Notes: generated by a model from the sequence alone, not told the origin. A DNA stretch of 64,000 nt from Prinia subflava (GCF_021018805.1 NC_086247.1:148269285-148333284); one strand, 5' to 3'; positions 12,818 through 24,241 are shown, counted from the stretch's first letter. Numbers and translations: made by a program.

Positions 12818-12945
12818 GGTGACTTTATCTTCATCAGAGGAATAAGCATTAAACAATTGGCCCAAGGTCATACAGAAAATCTGTATCATCAGATCAGGGA
12901 ACTAAAACCAGGTCTTTCTTCAGCGTTTTGATTATAGGACAAGTT
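12818..12945 (-). mobile_element. Ancient MIR-like tRNA-derived SINE (reverse orientation)
   Basis: The sequence follows the order of a MIR-type SINE read backwards. There is a degenerate 'cattttacagatgaggaaa' region (ATCTTCATCAGAGGAATAA), then GGCCCAAGGTCATACAG, which is close to the very typical GCCCAAGGTCACACAG core. ACTAAAACCAGGTC follows, matching the reversed B-box side ('aacccaggtc'). It ends in a decayed A-box region. Substitution level is high, as expected for a Mesozoic-age element. The exact family needs RepeatMasker. Confidence 0.6.
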
Positions 12946-14219
12946 TTATCATCCCAATCTGCTATATTTTCACACTGAAATATATTACTTACCTCTAGAA
13001 TGGGCAAAACTTGCTTACAAAGGACATTTGCAATGTGTTCCCATCCAGGCAGAAGATCCACTGTGGATAAGTTCAAATGCTCTTCTATAATTTGTGTATT
13101 TGAACTGAAGTGTTTAGAATAGATGAAGGAGTTAATCTGTATTGAGATGTAGTACAGCACATGCAAGAACAGTCATATCAGACAAGTTTATGTAAATAAA
13201 TAGATAAATAGAAGCACGAGTCAGAAGTTGGCTGATCTAAAATCTCAATGCTTATAAATCAGCAAATGTGAAGGTTCATCCAAGGAAGGAGTAGAAGGAA
13301 ATGTGTCTCACTGAAACTGAAATGTTCTGTTTATTACAACCACCCAGATGATAGCTAGTAAATCTTATTTGCTTGCCTAATAAACATTAAGTTGCTTGTG
13401 CAGAAGAGGAGCAGCTCTGGCAGAATTTGAGGCTTAGCTCAGAGCAATCCCCACTCTGGCTGGAACTGGTTAAAGAATTCTCCTGCACAACTACTCCTTG
13501 GTGATTGAATCTCTCCATAATTTTCAGTCTGGAGGCTTTCTGTCAGGCTCATATGGAAATTCTTGGAATTTTGGAAACATTTCTGAGAGAGGATAATCAG
13601 TTTTGGACCACATCTATTCTTGAAGTGCAAGGTCAGGGAAGAGCACAGGGATGGGAGGTCTTTGCATTTCAGTCTTTGCAGTCTTATGAAACACAGCTTG
13701 AAAAAGTGATGTAAAAAATGCATATTTGAGCAGTCATATACTTGAAAGTCAGGAAGAGAGAGGCCTCTCTGCCATAACCCAGGTGTGGTCCAAGGGAGGA
13801 TGTGTACATTCAGCTTTCAAAGATGCAAAGGACTCTGCCCTCTAAGCCACCAGCTAAAGTTATCTTACTAATATTAATTTTCTGGATTGAAGTTTCTGGC
13901 CATATCCCTCTGTATATTCATGAACTGCATTGGAAATGTTGATCAAATATAGCTTAAATGATATCTTTCTCTTCATCTGAGAACATATGAAGAATGATAT
14001 GAAAATCTGGATTTTTTTTGACAGAGAAATCACAGCTGTAAATGTTTTCCTCTGTTTGAATAAGACACGGTTATTTGTTATTTGCTGTCTTTAAAAGGGG
14101 GGATGGGGCTTTGAAATGGATACAACAGTAAATTTGCTTGTTTATCATTGCAGAGAGTAACATGATGAGCTGCTGTCTACTTTAATTTCCACTAATTTGG
14201 CAAGTTACTGGAGTAACTC
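12946..14219. other. AT-rich non-coding sequence, nothing recognised
   Basis: The stretch has modest AT richness and several ATTA cores, but no gene, RNA or clear repeat. Open frames at 13439-13723 (minus) and 13505-13714 (plus) overlap each other and carry no motif. Confidence 0.5.
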
Positions 14220-14400
14220 TAGGCCCAGATTTTTGGAAGATCTTGGAGGCTTTTGAGCGTATCTGAAAATCTGGCTCTTATTTTAGGTGTCTAAATGGGA
14301 ATCAAACACTTGTAAAACAATCTAGGCCAGTTGTGGGTGCTGAGCACTTAGAAATATGGCCTTCAGTCGTTGAGAAAATCTGGCTGCTAACATATTTTAG
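14220..14400. repeat. Possible ancient amniote interspersed repeat
   Basis: The phrase GAAAATCTGGCT occurs twice (14265-14277 and 14373-14385). Between the copies are TTTTAGGTGTCTAAATGGGA and GGGTGCTGAGCACTTAG. This set of phrases resembles an old repeat seen in turtle, crocodile and bird genomes ('gaaaatctggccc ... taggtgcctaaatgggaa'). The family name and orientation are not certain from memory. The internal duplication is read directly. Confidence 0.35.
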
Positions 14401-14529
14401 CACTGAGAAAAACATGGCTGGAACATCAGGCCAAAGGAAACAATTTGTCTTGTAATGACAGGGTTGAGGGGTAGATGATATCCTTTTAAATACATACAGT
14501 ACCTAGGTCTGGATGATCTCTGCTTCCAA

Positions 14530-14885
14530 CTAGATGAGGATATAAAGACACTGGTAATGAGATTCATTACAGCAGCTTTCTAATCTCTTTCGCTACAAAA
14601 TACATTACATTTGGAATTTAACTGTGTGTGCAGCACACCAGGTGGCCGAGCTGCTTTTACTGGGAGAAAATAAAGAAGCTGAAATGCACTGCTATGTAGT
14701 GCTCTCAATGCCTAATAATGTCATAGAGGAAGAAGTATGTCCCTGCTCTCTGTTGCTGATGACTGCCGAGTGAAGCACATGTTATACAAAGTCACATATG
14801 CTGGAGGATAACGCTGCTGTGGGAGCCCTTAGCTCACTGGTATGTGACACTGCAATGTGATTAGGAAAGAAATTACATACTGGCA
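14530..14885. promoter_or_regulatory. Possible regulatory block
   Basis: Mixed AT-rich motifs (CATTACATTTGGAATTTAAC, GCCTAATAATGTCATAG, GTGATTAGGAAAG) sit beside an E-box-like CACCAGGTGG and isolated CpGs. No stop-free frame of note crosses it. The suggestion rests only on composition and motif density and is weak. Confidence 0.15.
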
Positions 14886-16742
14886 AAGAGCTTTCCCCCA
14901 TTTTGAGAGTGAGAGAGAAGAATCACCCCCTTGGAAATGTTATATCTGAGTGAATTTACTTTTCCACGGGCTGATATTCTTCTAAGGAAGAAGGATGTTC
15001 CAGCCACTGCTCAGCAGAAAGGATATTTTTTTTACTTTATTGGCCCGAGGTGGTCATGGGGCTGTGGAACAAATTTCACCTTGGGTGAAGCGGACAGCAT
15101 TTCTCCAGTTACAGGGGAAATTTAGTCCGAGGCTTGTGTTGTGCTGAATTTGAATATGGAGACTTAAAAATAGGGCTTCTAGTTCACATCCCAGTCTCTG
15201 AGGTGTTCTTGCTAACGGTGGAGGTGTGTTGACATGGCAACTCCCTAAATCTAGCCCTGAATGCTGTAAGCTTAGCTCCTGGCCTACCAGGACTCAGAAC
15301 TCTTCTGATTGAAAGACTAAGTCAAGGCTTTCTGTCTGCTGAGGGTGATGCTTTATCATGTAGGTGAAGTTGACCTATGGGATTTTTTCCCCTAATCACA
15401 TAAAACCCCTCAGAGATTTTGCATTTTAATTTAATAAGAGCAGACCTGGGCTGCTCACCTGTAGTGTGTGGTCATGATAAAACTGTGGCAAACTCCATTT
15501 CCCCCTTTTACTTCCCGAGCCTCTCATGATGCAGAATTCCTTTACCTTTCTCTTTCCCCCTATCCTTTTTGATTTTGATTGGAAGCTGTGTACAGGCTGT
15601 GAGGCACAGTGCAAGAATTAAATGCTATTCCCAGCTGTTTGCTGTGGCTCAGATTCACTCTTTGCCACAGGCTGGGATCCAGTTGCAGGACAGATGCTTT
15701 ACAGTTTTGTTTATTGGATTTTCTACACAAAGGGTTGTGCTCCACATTGACTGGGAGCAGGTGGCTCGTAGAAAGGAAAAAAAAAAAAAAAACCCACGCC
15801 ATCTTTTTGTAATTTTTTTGACTGTCTGCGGATTCTTGTGACATACTGATTGCAGCTGGATGTGCAAGAAGGCAGGGCTGGAAGTATCCATGAGACTGCC
15901 ATCATTCACACAAAAACACTGATGCTCTAGGACTTGGGTTTTTTCCAGAGCTCCGTGTTGCTCATGAAGTGGCCCATGGGCAACCTTGGCCAGCTCATTT
16001 CCCTTTCTCTTCTCCCATAAGTCCTTATTCCTTGGGAAAGCTGTGGACTGTGTGACTGTGGGAGTCTAGCATGTGAGATCCCAAAAATGCTGGAGAACCA
16101 CCTGAGGGTGACCAAAATGCACCCAAACACTCATCATTTTACCTGTGTACACACCTCTGTCCAGCTGTGTAGCAGGTCTGCTTCTGCCTCTTGTCACATA
16201 CAGGACACCTGCCTGTCACTGCAGGGGAAACTGCTTTGGTGACAGTTATGTTGGATATTTCCTCATGGATTGAGAAATGAAGCTAGAGAAATATGTATGA
16301 AAATTGGCTCACTTGAAGAAATGGAAGGAAACTGAATGGACCATTGAAGTCCTTTTGAGGTTGACCCCAAATGGACTTGAGCAGAGCCTGTGCTCCCTTC
16401 CTGATCTTCTTTTCTTTTCATTATATGAGCAGACATGAACCCCTGTGTGGGCAAAATTTAGGTGTCTACCCATCCTTGCTGGATCACAGCAGTCATACAA
16501 AGGTATGGGCAAGAAATTCCCTCTATGGGTCTGAGGGATGGTCTGTGTGAAATCCCACATCCCTGGGGACTCCAAAGGAAAAGGAACAGCAGTAAAAAAT
16601 AGACTGGTTTGGGTGGCAACCCACGGAATGTCTTCACTATAGAATTTTAAGGTGAAAATCAGGGGGGATATGGGGGAGCTCTCAAAAAATAACCATTTAG
16701 AAGGCTTGGGAGCCATTGCTGTCAGCACATGAGAGTGGCCTT
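14886..16742. other. Unique non-coding sequence with an A16 tract
   Basis: A 16-base poly-A run lies at 15777-15792. The minus strand has a 151-codon open frame at 16309-16764 with no recognisable domain. It runs into a CR1 tail, so it is not credible as a gene. Confidence 0.5.
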
Positions 16743-16868
16743 GGATTTGGATTGCTCTGAGCAATTTGGTCTATTGGGAGGTGTCCCTGACCATGGCAGG
16801 GAGTTGAAACTGAGTGATCTTTAAGGTTTCTTTCAACCCAAATCACTCTACAGTTCTGTGACTCTCAG
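16743..16868 (+). mobile_element. CR1 LINE 3' tail fragment
   Basis: The fragment matches the end of the avian CR1 3' untranslated region in forward order: GAGCAATTTGGTCTATTGGG, AGGTGTCCCTGACCATGGCAG, GATCTTTAAGG, TTTCAACCCAAATCACTCTA, and a degenerate ATTCTRTG tail (CAGTTCTGTGACTCTCAG). It is heavily 5' truncated, only about 125 bases remain, and it has no coding content. Confidence 0.92.
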
Positions 16869-18148
16869 TTTATGCAGTTAAAGGATGGGATGAGGTGCGT
16901 GGTCCCAGCAGCATGAAGAGCAGAGGAAGAGCCAGGATCCTCTTATTCATAGCTGTGATGATCAGTGTGTGAGCAATCCTGATGTCAGCACAGGTTTGTA
17001 TAAACCAGCTGAGATAATTAAGTGTGAGTAGGTGCAGGTTTGGGAAAGATCAGCATCTATTAGTGGTAAAGTCACAAACAGGAAAAGAAGCTGACTTTCT
17101 GAGACTGCTCTCAGCCAGCAGGTTGCCTGGCTCTGGGCATGACTGAAGAACTTCTGTGGAAATTTAGGAACTAAGGATAAAAATTACTTCACTTTAATAT
17201 ACAGGGAGGCTAACAGGAACCTGCTGGAACCCTTTAAATTGGCAAATAGCCCCATGGAGCCTGGGACATGTTAAATGATTGTCCTGGTAACTCAAAGCAC
17301 AGCTAGGCTGGAAGTGTTCACCTCTATCTTGTGAATTCCTTAAATAGCAAACACTGTACAAAGCTCGATAAACAACCAGATCAAATCTCAATGGAGAGGC
17401 ACTAGGAAAGCAGCTCCACAGAAGCATCTCTGGAGCAGCACTGTGTAGAGAGGAGAAAATCACACAGAGATGCAAGCTGGAGCTGATGTCTGCTCTGGAA
17501 TGATTTACTGGCAACAAGGGGTAAAGTGTTTTGGGCAGGGCAGGGGCTTTTCACACAGCATTTTGAAGCAGGAATTAGAAAACTTTTCCAAGGGCTGAAT
17601 CAGTCTTTCAGACTTGTTTGATGGACCAGAAATGAACGACAGCCCCTATTAATACCAGGAAACATTGTGTTCATGAGCTGTATGAAATGGAATTGTGGCT
17701 TGTGGAAAGGCCACAAGTACTCCATTCCTATGCCTGAAGTACGTGGGATTCTGTGCAACAAATCTCTTTCCTAACCTTCCTCACTATCTGTTAATTCTCT
17801 CTGCTGGGGAAATTTCAGTGTCTCTAGATCCTCATAAACTCAAAGTATACCCTCCCTGAAGCACCATTGTATCTCCCTGCTGATGGAAGTAGCTTCCTAA
17901 ACTCGTGGCATGAATTTACAATATGATGCCTTCAGGAAACCCCACAGGTGGGATGACTGGGTCAGTCAGCTTGGTCCCAGCTGAGTGGCAGGGATTAGAA
18001 GCTGTGGTAGGATGAGACCAAGCAGAGGCAGCCTGGAGGTACCCATGGGGAGCAGCTGAGCATCCCTCTCTCCTGGTGAATCCCAGTCCAGGCCTGGTGG
18101 ATGAGGTTTGTGGAGCAGGGAGAAGGAGGGCTGTGATGTTACATTGTT
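16869..18148. other. Unique non-coding sequence, nothing recognised
   Basis: No repeat family, RNA gene or exon is recognised. A proline- and serine-rich open frame on the minus strand (17916-18305) reflects a G-rich plus strand. Confidence 0.5.
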
Positions 18149-18179
18149 GGGTATATGGGTGGGTGGGCTTTTTGGGGGG
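18149..18179 (+). other. Canonical G-quadruplex motif
   Basis: The sequence reads GGG-TATAT-GGG-T-GGG-T-GGG followed six bases later by a run of six G. Two single-base loops predict a very stable parallel quadruplex. It lies about 180 bases upstream of an ERV LTR, but no functional link is evident. Confidence 0.6.
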
Positions 18180-18324
18180 ATGTGAGGGATGCAGACCATG
18201 GTGGGATCTATGGGATCCCACATAGGAGGGCCCTGTGCCATGCACAGGGCTGTGGGAGAGAGAGCAAATAGGGGAGGAGGAATTGTGTGGATGGGAAGAG
18301 TTCACTCACAGACATTGCACTGAG

Positions 18325-18909
18325 GGTGCTGAGGTATCATCAACTGTCCATCCTCGGGGATATCTTCTGTTAATGGGCCATTGGGGCTCACCAGTGACTG
18401 ACACATTCCATCATCCCATTGGGAGATGCTCCACCCAGGGGGGAGGAGCCAACTGTTCCCTACCCAGATAAAAATGGGGACACAGGGACCCCAGGGATCC
18501 TCTTTTCAACTGGATTCCCAGAGGAAGACCAGACTCATGTCATCACCACTGAACCCTGTCTACAGGATCATCTCTACTCCAACATCTGTCAGAACCACAT
18601 CTGTCATTTCAGGACGACTTATTTGGACTGCTTCCAGCACCCTGCCCCACAGGGTGTCAGGTTATATTCCTAACTCCATCACGGTTTTCTAGGACTTTTA
18701 TTTGTTTGCTTGCTTGGGTTTTTTTTTTACTGCATTTACATTTTTAATATTCCTGGTAAGGAACTGTTATTCCTATTCCTATATTTTTAGGAGCCCGAAA
18801 GCTCCTAATTGCAAAATGATAATAATTTAGAGGGAAGGTTTTTACATTCTCCATTCTAAGGGAAACTCCAGTTTTCCCTGGCAGATAGCTGTCTTTCCAA
18901 ACTAAGACA
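18325..18909 (+). mobile_element. ERVL-like LTR, degenerate copy (solo)
   Basis: This copy shares a long homologous segment with the LTR at 24247-24856: the TTAATGGGCCATTGG block, the CCCATTGGGAGATGCTCC block (an inverted CCAAT box at 18415-18423), a TATA-like GATAAAAA at 18467-18474, the CTGGATTCCCAGAGGA block, and CACAGGGTGTCAGGTT. Its 3' third differs, running through a TTAGGAGC/GCTCCTAA hairpin to AACTAAGACA at 18909. It therefore belongs to a different subfamily. The 5' terminus is not recognisable, so the start is approximate and this copy may be 5' truncated. No internal retroviral sequence follows. The family assignment is from memory of songbird repeats. Confidence 0.75.
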
Positions 18910-21900
18910 GTGCTGATGTATCCTGGATAAATATCGCTGCGACGTTACTGTCCTTGAAAAGAAAAAAAAAATGGCATTTCTTATTTGGCCAAAATGGAGA
19001 TCTCTGAGCCTTGTGGACACAACACCCTTGTCATGTTTACATGGGAACTGCTGGCTTTCCTCCAGCCTACCTACACATTTTCCTAAACCCTTATGCCAGG
19101 CCCCTTATCATGCCACACTCTGCTGTTTGCAGCTTGCTGATGGGTTGTCAAGACAGTGCACGGGAATGTCACCGCGCAGTTTGTCACTTGTCATCCCAGT
19201 GGAAGAAGGCGGTGGTGACATGCAGGTCTTCTTCCTGCCCGCCTCTTCCCTGCTCTGCTGCTCATGGCAGCACCACCAGAGCTCCTTCCAGCTCCTCATC
19301 ACCCATTGCAGAAGGTGGATGACGCTGGGAGCATCTCCCAGGTGTCTCTCCTGGGCTGGAGGATGGAGTCCAGCTTTTTCCTACCATGGCACTGTAGTTC
19401 CCAGTGGCAGTGGGAATCCCAGGGTGGTGGCACTGGAGGGTATCTGGTCCCTGCTGTGGGTGCTAGAGGACAGACAGCCCACCCAAACCCACTGTGGATA
19501 TGGAAGCTGATTTCTTCAGTGAAAAAGAGGAGGAAAAAAAAATCTTTGTTCACAGTCTCGTTCTCTGCCATCATGTCCAACTGCAAAAACCAGCTAAAAG
19601 AGGGAAATACAACTGCTGCCCTCATGGTAGGTCAGTATTTGGGCTTTGTAAGGTTGTTTGTCTCAGGATGAGAAAGCAGCAAGGTGGGCCAGGTACCAAA
19701 CTGATATAATTTTATCTATTCACCAAAGAATGTCAGCAAAATCCTGCTTCTCTGAATGCAGTGGAGGCAATGAACAGGCAACCCCATCTACTTAAAAATC
19801 TCTAAAGTGTGAGCAGCTTGTCTTTTTGTCTCTTAAGATCCTGTTTTTGCAAGACTTCATTTCACCAGCATAAATCCTTGGCTCAGCATGGCCAAATCCA
19901 GGGAATTCCTCCTTTAAGAGCCTTCAGGCACAGCTTGAGGTGGGATGAGCCCATGGACAGCTTTACAGAATGTTTGTGGATCACCGTGACCTCACCAAAG
20001 CCTGGCAGGCTTCTTGGCTTTGATGGGGTCAAACTTGATGTTACATCCAAATCCTGTGAGCACGGAGGACATCGATGATGAGCTCTGGAAGGTGGAGCAG
20101 CAGTGAGCTGTAGGTATTTGTATGAGGAGGAGCAGCACTCACCAGATCAGTCAGATTTCTGGTGGGTCTGGTTGTAAACGAGCTATTGCTGAATTGCCAT
20201 CAAGTCTCAAAGGACAATAGCATGAGTGAAACACCAGTTTATGGTTGTGGGAGCTTTGAATGGAGCGATCCCAGCCTCCAGGAAATGAGGCAGAGGAGGC
20301 TGGATGGGGGCTGGATGACCCAGGTTTCAGTTATCCTCCTTGAACATAGAGTACACACCAAAATATTACACTTAAAAGGTGAAAGAGAACATTTACCATG
20401 ATTTAAACCACTCTCTTGCCTGCCCTCTAAGTATTTTTAAAACTGAAGGATAATGTCAGACCTTTGTCTTGCATGAAGAATGAGTTCACTTCCTATTGAA
20501 GTATGACTAGCAGAGCCAGCCTGGGAAGCACTGAGCTATTGGCACAGCAGTGGGTGATTTCTACACTCTGCTGCACGCAGTTTGTCCTCCAAAAACATTG
20601 GCTGAGTCTTTAGCTGCTTCTCAAATCTTGGTTCAAGGAAAATCACTAGGATCTCTCCTGCATTCGACTGGGGGAAGATTCAGGCTGAGGAACTGTTCTG
20701 CCTAGGTCTAGCTCTGCAGAGGGTGTTTGTCCCATGGAAGTGAAAGAAGCGTGGTCACTTGTAGGGAAACCTTCTGGTGCTGCACCTTTCTTTGGAGCTG
20801 ATATTCCTACAGAGGGGAGAAAATTCCTATGAGAAACAGGGTGGAGGATTTACACCAGTATTGTTTGAGATGTGGTTTAGCTGCCTGGTTTATGCACCTA
20901 AAAGACAGTTTTATTTGCAAGCTCTGGGAGAGTTTGAGTTTAAGCAGTTCAGAGCATCCTTTCTAGCCAAGTGAAGAGGGAAAGAATTCAGCTCCTCCAT
21001 GAAGTGCCTACAGAGTCCTTGCATTGTTTGAACCTGTTTCACCACCAAACAGAAAGCTCTGTTTCAAATGCTTAATTTACAGAAGCCTAAGGAATTTGAG
21101 ATTAGACCCAAATCGTCTACATCAGGTCTTCTATCTTTTTGTCCTAATGGTACATATCTGAGGACAAAGCAGTGTGCTGCTGCAAGAAAAATGTCAGCAG
21201 GATTTCCTAATCTCCTTGTTTCCTAGCTCCAGGGCGAGACAATGATCTGCATGGGTGACGAGTCAAGGTTTCTGATGGCACCTCCTGTGTTGGCATGGAT
21301 TCTGTCAAGTGCAACTTTAGATCAGCTTGATAGAAGGGTGAAAAAGACCTGTTGGACATTGCTTAAACAGAATTTACCCTAATCAGCACCTGGAAGATTG
21401 TTCAATTTTTTTTTTAACCTAATTCTGACCATTTGGAAACATTGACTCATTTCATTGCTGCAGGTAGAGCATGTCTCTTGACACAGTGCAGCTCAGCTGG
21501 TCCTTCTCAGAGCTCTCAGCATCTCTTGTGGGCACTGGTTGCTGGACCAATGCACTGATGTGAAATTTTGGTCTCCATAGGATTGTGTAAATGTGTCTTT
21601 CCTAAATTCCCCCTGAAAATTGGACAGATCCCTGGAATCAATTTGCCCGGACATAGGAAGACAATGGGATGACAACAGGAAGGATTTATGGGGTGTGTGT
21701 TGCATGTCTCTGGAGTCAGCATCCTCCCAACAGAGGGACAAGATTTGGCCTTGGCTGCAGGAACCTCGAGCTTGACACTGCACCCCAGAGCCACACAGAG
21801 TAAATGTTTATTGCCTTCCTCCCGAGGGCCTTGTTCCTTGTGTTTTGAGTCCCACGCCGTGCAGGGCAGGGCTGTAGAGGAGCCAGAGGCCAGATGTGTG

Positions 21901-22100
21901 TGAGGCTCCAGCCCAGAGAAAAGACCCCGCAGTTTGACTCCGTCAGGACTGCAGGACACGGAGAACAAGGGGAAATTGAGCCAGCCCCAGGATGCCATCC
22001 GGTTTTTAGGGCAGACAAATGCATGTAATCCGGGCTGGGGCTGTAAAGCAGCATTGCTAGGCTGGAGGAGAGGAATGCACGGCCAGGGAGTTGCGATAAT
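18910..22100. other. Non-coding sequence between the two LTRs, no viral internal region
   Basis: This interval was examined for gag/pol-like sequence because LTRs of related families flank it in the same orientation. No primer-binding site after 18909, no polypurine tract before 24247 and no retroviral motif was seen in any frame. The longest open frame (231 codons, minus, 21516-22211) has no known domain and is rich in S, P, C and H. The interval reads as host unique sequence. Confidence 0.55.
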
Positions 22101-22142
22101 GAAAGGAGGGGAAAAAAAAAACAGGGAGAAAAGGGAGAGGAG
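22101..22142 (+). repeat. Homopurine tract
   Basis: About 42 bases are purine with a single C interruption (GAAAGGAGGGG, ten A, then GGGAGAAAAGGGAGAGG). It is a low-complexity tract immediately before a CpG-bearing block. Confidence 0.7.
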
Positions 22143-22545
22143 CGGCGTTCGCTCTCCCTGTCTGTGAACTCGATGCGGAGAGGCGCTCGTAGTTCCCGAC
22201 GAGCAGTTCATTTGTCTTAACTTAATGCCTTTTTACTCCATCGCTAGCAGAGTGATCCCAATTAAGGCAGCACAGCAGGGCCTCCTGTACAAACCTCCCA
22301 ACACCGCCAGTTGCGTTATTTGCTACAACCAGCCGGAGTTATGATCACCAGCGAAAAATAAGCTTCCTATCTGGCAGCTGGCCAGATTCATCCCAGCAAA
22401 GCAGCGGAGTAGCAGGGCTGGGATAGGGAACGCATTGAAATGTAAAACAGTTAACATTTCTACAATACATGTCAGCATCCACCAAGCAGTGTGGGCAATT
22501 AAGTAATGTTACATTGTACACTTCACCTTGGAAGAAAAGCTCATT
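22143..22545. promoter_or_regulatory. Candidate regulatory block with retained CpGs
   Basis: About 17 CpGs occur in the first 300 bases (GCGGCGTTCGC, ACTCGATGCGG, GGCGCTCGTAG, CCGACGAG, CATCGCTAGC), combined with AT-rich motifs (CTTAACTTAATGCC, CCCAATTAAGGC, GCAATTAAGTAATG). It does not reach island density. The contrast with the CpG-poor surroundings suggests constraint or local hypomethylation. No coding frame or known family is present. The role is inferred. Confidence 0.3.
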
Positions 22546-23231
22546 TTGATGGAATAAAATACCCAAATGCCACAGTCTCTGCTGCTGAATTCAAACCTAA
22601 AAGCAGTGTTTTCCCTTCCATGCACAACGCCTAGCACAGAAATAAGAAGGGAGAATAAAGCAGCGTGATTTTAGACTTAGAAGATAAGTAAAAGTGTGGG
22701 CCCTCTGCCAAGTTTCTCACCATTTAGCAGTGCTGAGATGGGATAAAGTGCAGATTTCTGACTGTTTCCCACAGCCACTTTTCTCATTTTGCAGAGCTGC
22801 TTTTTATTAGAAAATTGTTGAAAATCTTTAATTGCGTCCTTTTTCCCCCCCCTCTGATTTAAGAGATCTTCGTGTCTCCTCCTCCCCCGGATTTCTGTGG
22901 AAGCAGCTCCTTCAGGGGTCCTGACATCGCCCTGCATGGGAGCAGCTCACTTGTAGGAATGACAGAGCCCTTCAGTGGAGTGACCCGGGGAATTGGTTGT
23001 GGCTGCACATGTCAGTCCTGCTGCACTGCTGTTTTTTTAGGGTAGGGTGTCCCAGAATTTAGTGTGATAGCACTGCTGGAACCCTATGGACAGCCTTGAA
23101 ACTGGGCAGAGACTTTGATGAAAAATCAAATAATGTATGTGCATCCAGGCAATTAGTCTGAATAGCTGAACTCAAGAGATGAATGGAAATTGCCTGTTGC
23201 TTGAGTTCACCACAAGGGAAAACCTGTCTTT
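22546..23231. other. Unique non-coding sequence, nothing recognised
   Basis: No repeat, RNA or exon is recognised between the CpG-bearing block and the microsatellite. Confidence 0.5.
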
Positions 23232-23242
23232 ACACACACACA

Positions 23243-23310
<68 letters not shown>

Positions 23311-23345
23311 AGAGAGAGAGAGAGGCAAAAAAAAAAAAAAAAAAA
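23232..23345 (+). repeat. Compound microsatellite (AC)12-A52-(AG)9-A19
   Basis: Four simple repeats abut: AC from 23232 to 23255, 52 consecutive A from 23256 to 23307, AG through 23324, GC, then 19 A to 23345. Open frames across it (poly-K on one strand, poly-F on the other) are artefacts of the repeat. The A52 run is unusually long for a genomic homopolymer. Its length is probably polymorphic and prone to sequencing error. Confidence 0.95.
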
Positions 23346-24241
23346 GGATATAAGCAAAAAATGTAGTCTCTGAATTCCTGTGGGTTCTATTAAAATTCTT
23401 CCTCTGTTGCTATGTTATTGGAGAGCCTTTAGCTTTGAGTACTGATTGTCCAGTAGGGCTGCCTTGTCTTTTAAAAAACCTGGAAGCTGACTGGAACCAG
23501 ATGAAAAATTTTAGCTGAAACATCTATTAGGAAACTAATTCTGGGAGATATTCAACAGACTTTCAGGCTCGTTTCTGATACCCCCAGATGCCAAAATGGT
23601 AAAGAGATATTGCACATGCTGCAGAGAAATAGAAGGAGAGGAATGGGGAAGGAGGGAGCAAAAATTAAGTTGCAAAAGTGTTAGCAACACTGGGAGGTGG
23701 AACATTTTAACCAGGTCTTCTTTTCTTTTTGGTCCAGGAGTCTCATGAATGCTAGTGTTAGTCACTAAACATAATATAATCATGACATTCAATGAATAAA
23801 GGTCCTAATTGCAGCTATGTGAAGTTTCTGAGAGGTATTGTGAACACAAAAACTGTTATTATTGAAATGTAAATGGTTTTTTCTGTTTTTTTTCCCCTGA
23901 ACCTCTCTGTTTGGGGGCATTGTATCCTGGTGCTGCATCTTCCTTTGGTGTGGTATTTTGGAAATTGGGCTCAGATTCCAAAGGCAGGCTCTGCTCTTAA
24001 CACTTTGAGGGTGTAGGAGGCTGGCTTTGATAATTTGCATCGGTTCTGCTGAACCTATTTTGGGCTGCAGTTTGATGGTTTACACAAGAAAATAATCTGA
24101 AGAAAGTAACATTTAAAACCTGATTGTTCATGAGCTATGAGAGCCAGGAGGAATTGTGTGTAATGGGAGAATTGGGAATCCCAATTGTGCAGAGATGCCC
24201 TTCTGGTCAGCAACTTTATGCTTCCAAGAAGTCACCAGTTA
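23346..24241. other. AT-rich non-coding sequence, nothing recognised
   Basis: No gene or repeat is recognised in this stretch up to the left target-site duplication of the LTR. Confidence 0.5.

Noticed and set aside
16309..16764. Minus-strand open frame of 151 codons
   Set aside because: It starts inside a CR1 3' tail that lies in the opposite orientation, and it has no motif.
21516..22211. Longest open frame (231 codons, minus strand)
   Set aside because: No domain or family motif, biased toward S, P, C and H, overlaps a homopurine tract and a CpG-bearing block, and overlaps another open frame on the same strand. It is compatible with chance given both strands of 64 kb.
23172..23373. Poly-lysine and poly-phenylalanine open frames
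   Set aside because: They are direct translations of the compound microsatellite.
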